Source of the DNA: Gonapodya sp. JEL0774
Lineage: Eukaryota > Monoblepharomycota > Monoblepharidomycetes > Monoblepharidales > Gonapodyaceae
Length of the DNA stretch: 64,000 nucleotides
Direction of reading: 5' to 3'
Assembly: GCA_027604505.1 (NCBI GenBank)
Contig: JADIIX010000053.1
Coordinates: forward strand, 86,013 to 150,012
The notes under the pieces: model-generated
What the model was told of the DNA's origin: nothing
Database searches by the model: none
What the model saw: only the letters and a program-made list of their open reading frames with translations
Program-made: the position numbers and the translations under genes
Part shown: positions 56,677-64,000 of the stretch, piece after piece
Numbering within the stretch: the first letter of the stretch is position 1
Layout of the letters: each line of letters starts with the position of its first letter

Positions 56677-57141
56677 GGTAGTAAATGAATCACAGGTAAG
56701 ATTATTGAGAGACGCTTGAATGGGTTTGGCTGTTGTTGGAAAGGCAGGAAGACAGGGCAGGGCTGCAAGGGGCTTGCTGAGGTTGTGGACCTCTTGCTCT
56801 CATCTACTAACTTGTGCAATCCCCCAGCTCGAAAGTGCAGCTAGGAGTATAATTTCTTGCAAACAAATAGAGAACGTGGGTGGAAGCATCACGAACGAAT
56901 GGGAGACTCTCCCGCAGCTTGCCTCTCCTCAAGAAGAAGTAGAAGAACATCCGACCATGATATATTGCTGTCATCCACGAATTCAACACAAAACAAGGAG
57001 AGGAACGGGCATACAAACCACAACCATTCGCTCGCCAATTGCCTGGTACATAATGGAGCTATAACAGCATATTCGTATATACACAATTGAAAGTCTTTGA
57101 TCTCGCCTATTAGATGCACGGCGAAATTGGGGACTCATCAT
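56677..57141. other. UAP1 promoter and downstream end of the monooxygenase gene
   Basis: This region has no supportable gene. The part next to 56676 presumably carries UAP1 control sequences. Confidence 0.4.
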
Positions 57142-59723
57142 TCAAAGCAGGGATACAAGAACGATAAAAAGAGATACAAAGATGGAAGTGGTAGTTGCTC
57201 TTGTGGCATGGCCTCCTTTGGCCGCCGGCGAGGTGTTGGTGGTGACGGTGGTGCTTGTGCTCGTCGCATTGCCAGAACCAGATACTACGGTGGCTGTACC
57301 ACTTTCGCCACCGACGTTGGTAGACCAAACCTTCGAGAAGTTTGCAGGAGCAGGGCACATCCCTCCGGCAGCATTAGCCACATTCGGCAACGGAACGAAG
57401 GATTTCGGTAGCAGATTATCAGCGACCTTGCTCTTTCCATTGTATGAGCAGTACGTTAGCAGTGAGAACCCTATTGGAAGGCAAGACAGCGTCTCTTTGT
57501 AGGTGGTAAGGTGAGGAATTGGGGCTTCGCGACCCACCGGAGCTTTCTACGAGGCAAAGGGGCATTGGCATCGCTGGGTAGTACATCAAAAATCTAGTGA
57601 TGGGACGATACGATTATGCACCACTGACATAAATAAGCGTTTTGATTACTCACAGGAAGCACATCTCATTGCTTGTGGCATATCCGCCCAGTACTGGGGC
57701 TGTCGCCTTTGTGCTGTCATATGTGCAGACAGTTTCAATGGAATCCCCTGCGTCACGTCATGGTGAGCATTTGCTTCCATTGCTCTCCACCGTGAAGCAC
57801 CAACACTGACTTACCAGGCAGAATAGTGTAGTTGTCAACGAGTTGCATGCTTTGCAAATTGTTGTCCCAGTACCGAACCCTTCCAAGTTCTCCTTGCTCC
57901 ACGCCGTTTCGCACGACCTTGGCATAAATCTCCTTTCCCCATGTGTGCCTGTCGATGATTTTACTCATAATACCGACTTCGCTGGGTATGACGTCCCGTT
58001 TTACTCACATGTGCTGGGTATCCCCAAAGGTTGAGACCGGTGGTGAAACAGCATTTGTGAGCTAGCTATTTTCACAAAACATCATAAGCATCAGTTCACC
58101 CACAAAAAAGTTCGCAAATACGTTGAGTGGTTGTGTCATTTGGGAGGTACATTCTCCAGGGCACTATCCATTCGAGTTCGTGCGAAGAAAGAACAGATGG
58201 TTCAACAACAGGTACTAGAGTAGCCAGAAGCTGCTCGCCATATGCACTTACAACACTAGGAACAGAGTAGGAAGGCAGGCCCTGGGGGATTGTGATCCAA
58301 CTTTCAAAATGCTCCGCGGTCAAGCAGTTGCAGCAAGATGTGGAACACGATCCCATCTACTCACGGAAAGTCTGTTCCCATCGTTAGTGTACCCATGTTG
58401 GATTTCCTCAGCTGTTTCGTGTACGTATATCGAATACCAGACAAGTCGGAAACATTCAAGCGCCGAGTATTGTCGTAGTGCACTTCGAGCATAATGTATA
58501 CGGGCGAGAACGAAGTGTCATTTCCAAAAGGCTTCCCCACGTCGTCGGGCATTATGAGCGGTCCTTGACCTAGACCCCATGCTTTTGAACGCACCGGCCA
58601 ACGAAAGCGCGTCAACACCCACTCGGCTGCCAATTCGCAGAATAAAGCACTCACCACTCCATACTTGACTACAAGGATTAAAGACTCTGGACGCATCCGC
58701 GGGATTCGCTGAGATGTGTGCGCACCGTGTTTCATTGCCAGGGCCATACAGTGCACGCGCTTTCACCGACTGCGAACTGCTGCACCGGTACGCGACGATG
58801 TGGTGTACAACAGGCGATACATGAGCTTCCTCCATGACGATATGATAGGTGGTGTCTTTGGGAGTACGTTTGAAATTTGTCTCACGCGCAGCACGGAAGG
58901 AATGTGCAGATTTGTGGAGGTACTCACCATTCGGCAAGGTGTGGAAACTGTAGCAATATAGTGTGTCCTCCATTGGAATGACCATTGGCGTTGACGACAC
59001 ATTTAAATCGAGATACTGAGCGTCAGGTGGCGGAACAAACGTTCGGAAATTCTTTTCGGGATGTAGAAGCCAAACATCTCTCGCGGCCCTGTTGCTTGGC
59101 CCATGGTAGGAAAACGTCTGGGAGCTTCCGTAAGCGGTTATAAACCACTGATTAGTCCTTAGTCGTACAGTGAGATCCTCGTCGATGCACTGAGCATCAA
59201 TGGGTCGAGAGAAAGCAAATGCTGTGACATTATCATTTTGGGAGGCCGCAAGTAGCTTCAGATCCTGGGACATGTCAACCAGGGGCTGAACGAAATCGGG
59301 AGCTGCAAATTGCAAATGGGTTATCCACATAAAACACCGAATTCACCTCACAAACATACCATGCATATCCGTTAAGTACAGGTCCCCTTGTGCATTTTTC
59401 TGTAGCAGAGCAATATCGGCGCCTTTCATCGACCCAGTTTCAGACAAGCCGAGTCCCAGCCAAGCAGGACTCTGCCTATTCGCAATAGCGAACGTCGCTA
59501 CGGAGTTCGGCAAATCGATTGACCAGAATAAGTGGGCTGTTCTCGAGAGAGAAAGGTTGCCCTCCCATTTTCCACCCGGAGCAGCAGTCAGTATTGTCGT
59601 GGGAACCCACGATAGATCGGGATTCGGATTGGGGTCAAAGCCGCCAGAGCCAGGAGCTTGGCAAGAGCACAGGGTGCATAAGATCGTACACAAGAAGAGT
59701 GCGAAAGCGGCGCGAGGCAGCAT
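57142..59723 (-). CDS. Secreted DOMON-copper monooxygenase, probably GPI-anchored
   Basis: This extracellular protein is related to dopamine beta-hydroxylase/MOXD1. The start at 59723 gives a signal peptide (MLPRAAFALFLCTILCTLCS). A DOMON domain follows (WEGNLSLSRTAHLFWSIDLP, WLGLGLSETGSMKGADIALL). The first copper domain has VVHHIVAYRCSS (paired His) and YIMLEVHYDNTRRLNV. The second copper domain has TQHM|HTWGKEIYAKVV, where the His-x-His pair is formed across an ex-intron junction (57964-58016), and RVRYWDNNLQSMQLVDNYTI. Residues near the end are Ser/Thr/Gly-rich (SGSGNATSTSTTVTTNTSPA), followed by a C-terminal hydrophobic tail (TTSIFVSLFIVLVSLL), a typical GPI-attachment signal. Many short introns occur. 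The substrate is unknown; fungal members are largely uncharacterised. Internal exon borders are partly approximate. Confidence 0.82.
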
Positions 59724-60377
59724 GAAGAATCTGGATTCAATTGATACTTTTGAGACGAAGAAGCCCACACATGAACGTGGTAGAGATTCGAGCTAAGGTT
59801 ATGCCCTAAGTCACGCCACCCAGCTCGGCTAAATCTTGGCAGGGACAAGACAAAATAGAACAAAATATATCAGCGACTGTCAATCGGCTGAAAGTTGATG
59901 CGCGAGAGGGTCAGCGTGCTCTGACCTCCAACTCCCGGAGGATCCCATTTGTGAGCGGGAAATTGGGGAGGGGCGACGGATTGTGAGACAGGTGTGGGGA
60001 GGGCGGAAGGACCCTTTTTGTATCCCACACCGCAACAACCCTCGTTTTTTCATATACAACCCCGTTGAACACCCCCTGTTGAACACCCCACCGCTGAAAA
60101 CTCGCCGCTGGTATACACACTTGCTGCTGGAAACTTGTTTGACTAACATGGGGGCACTATGGAGGCGCTATGTGGTGCATCCGCGTTGATATATGTACTG
60201 GTTTACACCTCACCTTCGACTAAAGTGAATATTTGCAGTTGACTGCTGCAGCTCTAGACAATTATTGTCCCCGTTACCGTTACCGCCATTCAAATGACAA
60301 TAATAACGACTTTCCGCTTATGTTGAAAGCCACAGTGTGTCGCATCTACCATCTCGCAGAGCTCATATATGAATAAT
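59724..60377. other. Intergenic region
   Basis: A short imperfect direct repeat (GTTGAACACCCC twice, around 60063-60089) is present. Otherwise there are only weak frames on both strands. No RNA gene or mobile element is visible. Confidence 0.4.
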
Positions 60378-62859
60378 TCACTCCTGTACATAAGATTTAT
60401 CTTCAGCGAGCCCTTGTCCGTTGTTGGTAATGGAATCGATTACACGAACGGTCGCACCAGATGATATTTCGGTTCGTGTACCTCCAGCTCTCGTCTTCTC
60501 AGAGCCTGTCAGCTTAAGAAACATTGACGGGATCGCTGGTCGGTGGCGCGGCTGTAAGACAGGGGGTTCTGCGTCTGCTTGGACTGGTGGGGGTGGGTTC
60601 TTCCATGTGGAGAGTCCTTCATCCACCACAACAAATGAGCCCGCGTGTGACGCAACTGTGCTAGAAGCATACGCATTCTGCACTTTCTCTGAGTTGGGTG
60701 ATTTATATCTGTCCGCATCTAGTGATTGGACTTGGTTCAGGCTGACATCTTCTGCATCAGCATTTCGTTTTTGACTCCCCTCACTCGGCTCTTGAAGAGG
60801 CGGTTCCAATGATGATTCCTTCAAAGGTTTCCGAGAGAGAAGCCGTCGAAGTGGTGCACCAAAACCGCCGAATCCACTGCGACGATCACCGTCCTTTGCG
60901 CTGATGTCATTCAACCTTTCCGGGGTTGGCGCGGGATTCTTTCTCGAAATCATTCTACGGATTGGATTCGCATCCTGTGAACTTGATGACTGAACTCCTA
61001 CATTCCTCGACGAAGGAGAGCGTTCCTCGACTCCCACGTCTTTACTCGATGCTGCTCCTCTAATCTTCCGAGATTTTCGACTCTTTCTGGAAACGGCCCG
61101 CTGGAAAAAGCTATTCAATCCTTTGAAACCATTTTCGGCGCTTTTTCCGTCTGAAACAAGCATGGGCACGGAAGCAGCGATTCGACCGTCCCGGCGCGGA
61201 GATCCCTCCTGAGGATGCGAGAGATCTAAGGGCTGGCTGACAATGAGATCGGGAAAGTGTGACGAACTACTCAAGTTGTTCGCGAGATTGCTGTGGTTCG
61301 GATCCGGATGTCGAGGTTGTTCCAATGGCAGAGCGATGAACTCCGGTGTACCTTCGAATGAGAATCTGCTCCGCGAGTCTTCAGTCGGACTTGCATCTTG
61401 TGACTTCGAAACCACCACGTTCGCGCTGCGTTCAGACCACAGTAGCTCGGATGCTTCGGTCTCAGTCAGAGTCTTGGTGGTAATCACCGACTTTTTCGAG
61501 GAGAGCTCCAACATGCGAGCGTTCTCAGAGTTCGGGGTTCGCTCATTCTGCCGTGATGTGGCTGTTCGATCTGAATGGACGGTATTAGAGGGAGGTTTCA
61601 CAGAAAGCCCAAATATCGAAGGAAGATTGCCGAATTTCATCGAGGAGCTCGAACCACCACGATTATCGTGATTGGAAGCGGATGGGTTGAAATAATGTCG
61701 GGCCATCGCATACACGGAATTGTGCAGCGAAGCATCGGATCCCAGTCGTACATGGGCTTTGTCAAGGGAAGTTCCTGAAGTCACATCAAGACTTTTGGTC
61801 AAGTCGATGGAGTGATTTGGTGCGCTTATAGTAGTGGTAATAACGGCTAACACGACACAAAAAAAAAAATACAGTCACTTTCGACCCGTTCGAGTTCAGT
61901 TCGCGCTTACCAGCCATTCCTCGTGCTCGATCTCGGAAGTTCGAGCTGCCTTGGACAGCCGACATTTGGTGTCTGCCCACCGCAGATAGCGACGTTTGCG
62001 AAGAGAACATCTCTTTTCCGTTGTTGGTCGGCGATTTATGTTGGGAATATTGTCCGTTCAAATCAACGTCGGACTGTGGATTCAAGCGATTGCCGCTCTG
62101 AGCGTCGAAATGACTTTCAGTCGCTCTGCTTCTCGCATTTTGTAGAGCGAAGTTGTGAGCAATAGACGAATTACTCTCATTTATCGCCTGGCGATCAGAT
62201 ACATGCTCATAACGAGGAGGCTTCCAGGTAACGTGCTCTTCTCCAGCCGGCGGTGACGTGTCAATCTGCGGAGTGTGGAGAAGGACGGATTTGTTCCGCG
62301 AAAGTGTTTCCTGTTCAACAGGTATTGTCTTCGAGTTCGCGCGTGTCATTGCGGATTTGCTCCGATACAGACGCGCGGGGGCATAATCTGACCTAGGAGG
62401 AGGTCGAAAATAATCAACCGGAACAACGGACGATACACTGCTCGATCCAGGTAATCGGCTGGAGTTCCCCCGTGATAGGAAAGTGCTATGTTTGGGGGAG
62501 AGTTTTGCGGGCGGAGTCACAGCAATATTCGAACCCTGCGTAGAGTTTTCTTCATTTAGATTGCCGCTTCCCAGTACAGAGCTGCTTTTCGAGCACCTTT
62601 TCGGATGGGAAGTTTGAAGGGGGTCACTTGGCGCCCGGATTGTCCTCTTGTCTCTATCAATCGGGTTTGCAGCTTGTTGGACGATCTTCCCAACGACAAT
62701 TTGAAGTCCAACAGTTTGGTGTGATCCCTCGAACTCCTCTGTGGAATGAAAGTCGCTTTCAAAGCTGAATCTTCTCTCCAATGCCAGTCCGAAAGTTTGG
62801 GATGCCACAGGCGAGGTTGTTCCAACAGAAATTTCTGCTCTCGCATGGGATTTGTCCAT
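60378..62859 (-). CDS. Ser/Arg-rich orphan protein with repeated SRK motif
   Basis: Two exons (61911-62859 and 60378-61774) join in frame across a 136-nt intron that contains an A/T homopolymer. The product is 781 residues. It is Ser/Pro/Arg-rich and predicted disordered, without a membrane segment or catalytic domain. Three basic modules stand out: FFQRAVSRKSRKSRK (about 61083), NPIRRMISRKNPAPTPERL (about 60940) and FGAPLRRLLSRKPLK (about 60830). They look like one repeated R-x-x-S-R-K unit with hydrophobic residues before it. The first exon includes VDYFRPPPRSDYAPARLYRS and many SP sites. The start at 62859 gives MDKSHARAEIS; a competing frame starts at 62951 (MERTQSPTSPGTG) but does not run on. 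It is probably a regulatory or membrane-periphery adaptor; no family is known to me. Confidence 0.65.
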
Positions 62860-63050
62860 GAGAAATGTAAGTGTTTTGGATCGTCATGATCATCATTCTG
62901 GAACGGCGAAGTGCCAGTGCCAGGGCTTGTCGGACTTTGCGTCCGCTCCATCCTGCAAACTTGGCCTTGTGCTCTTGGTAAAGCCCGAGGGAGGGGATTT
63001 GGAATGTCTCTTCGCATGCAAATAATTAATTGCATCTACATGTTTTTCAA

Positions 63051-63906
63051 TTATTTCTTGGGAGTGTAGAAAAAGTTTGCTTCAATCACTTCCAACGGTG
63101 TTGGGGCAGTACATGTGATGTAAGTCGCTTCTCCTCGGTAAGCTTTGCCCAGTTGAACATAGTGATTCACTGATAGCTTAAAGGAGTCCAGCTCCTTTTG
63201 CGACAGATCCCGAACTTTCCGAGCCGGAGATCCCGCCCATAGCTCGCCAGATTTGACCACCTTGTTTGGCGGAACGAGCGACTTTGCAGCCACCATAGCG
63301 TTTGATTCCACTACTGCACCATCAAGTATAGTTGAATGCATGCCGATGAATGCCCCTGTGACAAAACGGATTGGAGAGGAAGGACTAAGTCACCAAGAAC
63401 CACCAACTGACCGTCCTGAATCGTGCACGCATGGAGGAGTGCCATGTGGCCGATAAGCACATTCTTGCCCACAATTGTTGGTTTATCTGGCAGGGACGTG
63501 TGTATACTGCAGGCGCAGTCTAAAGATGGTTGGTAGGAACTTGACAGTTGAGTTCAGTGCCTACCGACACGGTCCCATCCTGCACATTGCTATTGTCTCC
63601 AATGGTAATGCCTGGACTGATAAATGGATACAGTTCGTTGGACAGACCCAAGTTATACTCAACCAAGCAGTCTTACCCATCCCCCCTCAACACCGCATTA
63701 AACCAGACACTCGCACGCTCGCCGATGGTTACCTCTCCTATAATAGTCGCATTTGGTGCGATGAATGCGCTGGGATGGATGTCTGGATTGACTCCATTAA
63801 ACGAGATCACGCCAGGGTGAGAAGTTGAGATCCATGCAGCCTTCTCGAAGAACTGTAACCGTAGGTTCCTGAGAGCATTGTTCCGAAAGGCTGCGATCCT
63901 ATTCAT
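63051..63906 (-). CDS. Gamma-carbonic-anhydrase-like mitochondrial protein
   Basis: This protein has a left-handed beta-helix (hexapeptide repeats) of the gamma-carbonic-anhydrase family, found in mitochondria and, in plants, on complex I. Exon 1 (from ATG 63906) has a basic presequence-like start (MNRIAAFRNNALRNLRLQFF). Then come hexapeptide turns (PSAFIAPNATIIGEVTIGER, SVWFNAVLRGDG). Middle exons carry IHTSLPDKPTIVGKNVLIGH and MALLHACTIQDG. The last exon (63051 to about 63356) includes FIGMHSTILDGAVVES-type repeats, VAAKSLVPPNKVVKSGELWA and the C-terminal helix. The three zinc-binding His positions (IHTS, IGHMALLH) are all present, so metal binding is likely. Actual carbonic anhydrase activity cannot be told from sequence, since many eukaryotic members are inactive. 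Confidence 0.86.
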
Positions 63907-63940
63907 GCTCTTGAATTGAAGGCCTGTTTAGATTTTTTTC

Positions 63941-63971
63941 GGGGGGTGGGGGTGTATGGGGGGTTAAGGGG
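63941..63971 (+). other. G-tract cluster near the right edge
   Basis: Four runs of 4-6 guanines occur within 31 bases (GGGGGGTGGGGG...GGGGGG...GGGG). They lie 35-65 bp upstream of the gamma-carbonic-anhydrase start on the other strand. Such spacing could form a G-quadruplex. The A/T-rich stretch after it runs to the end of the window. Confidence 0.5.
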
Positions 63972-64000
63972 AAATATTTAATAAAATAAAAAATAGAATA

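Overview
The window is nuclear DNA of a basidiomycete fungus, most likely one of the Agaricomycotina. Nearly every gene is split by short introns (about 45-75 nt) with GTGAGT- or GTAAG-type donors. The genes are close together on both strands (about 27 in 64 kb) and encode fungal families: a Zn2Cys6 factor, NSA1, a fungal serine palmitoyltransferase small subunit, a cytochrome b5-acyl-CoA dehydrogenase and long Ser/Pro-rich disordered proteins. I see no rRNA, tRNA, CRISPR, transposase, reverse transcriptase or long terminal repeat. All gene models were spliced by eye; where exon ends are given, the reading frame closes across them unless I say otherwise.

Left part (1-16.5 kb): a small TATA-driven Ser-rich protein; three unassigned genes; mitochondrial ribosomal protein uS14m; a membrane-anchored FAXC/metaxin-like GST-fold protein; ribosome-biogenesis WD protein NSA1 (opening with a probable GC-AG intron); the small subunit of serine palmitoyltransferase; a small membrane-anchored coiled-coil protein; and a YGL114W-type oligopeptide/metal-chelate transporter.

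Middle (16.8-45 kb): a very large Zn2Cys6 transcription factor with Gln-rich tracts; divergently, a complete PARP1-type poly(ADP-ribose) polymerase (two PARP zinc fingers, PADR1, BRCT, WGR, regulatory and catalytic domains); convergent with it, a long SET-domain protein; a short tail-membrane ORF; a secreted CAP/PR-1 protein; an Sds3-like histone-deacetylase-complex subunit; and a bifunctional 6-phosphofructo-2-kinase/fructose-2,6-bisphosphatase. PARP1, SET and Sds3-like proteins make this a chromatin-rich stretch, but nothing shows that they are co-regulated.

Right part (45-64 kb): three poorly known genes (a Pro-rich/coiled-coil protein and two small membrane proteins); a short-chain dehydrogenase with micro-exons; an Oac1-like mitochondrial carrier; a cytochrome b5-acyl-CoA dehydrogenase; UDP-N-acetylglucosamine pyrophosphorylase (chitin and GPI precursor supply); a secreted, probably GPI-anchored DOMON/copper monooxygenase; a Ser-rich orphan with three basic R-x-x-SRK modules; and a mitochondrial gamma-carbonic-anhydrase-like protein at the right edge.

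I found no gene cluster that forms an obvious new system. The most unusual items are the 65-bp dispersed repeat (8486 and 34690), the micro-exons in the dehydrogenase, the SET domain without the usual N-H-x-C motif, the full PARP1 architecture in a fungus, the repeated basic motif of the 781-residue orphan, and the tandem repeats in the PFKFB promoter.
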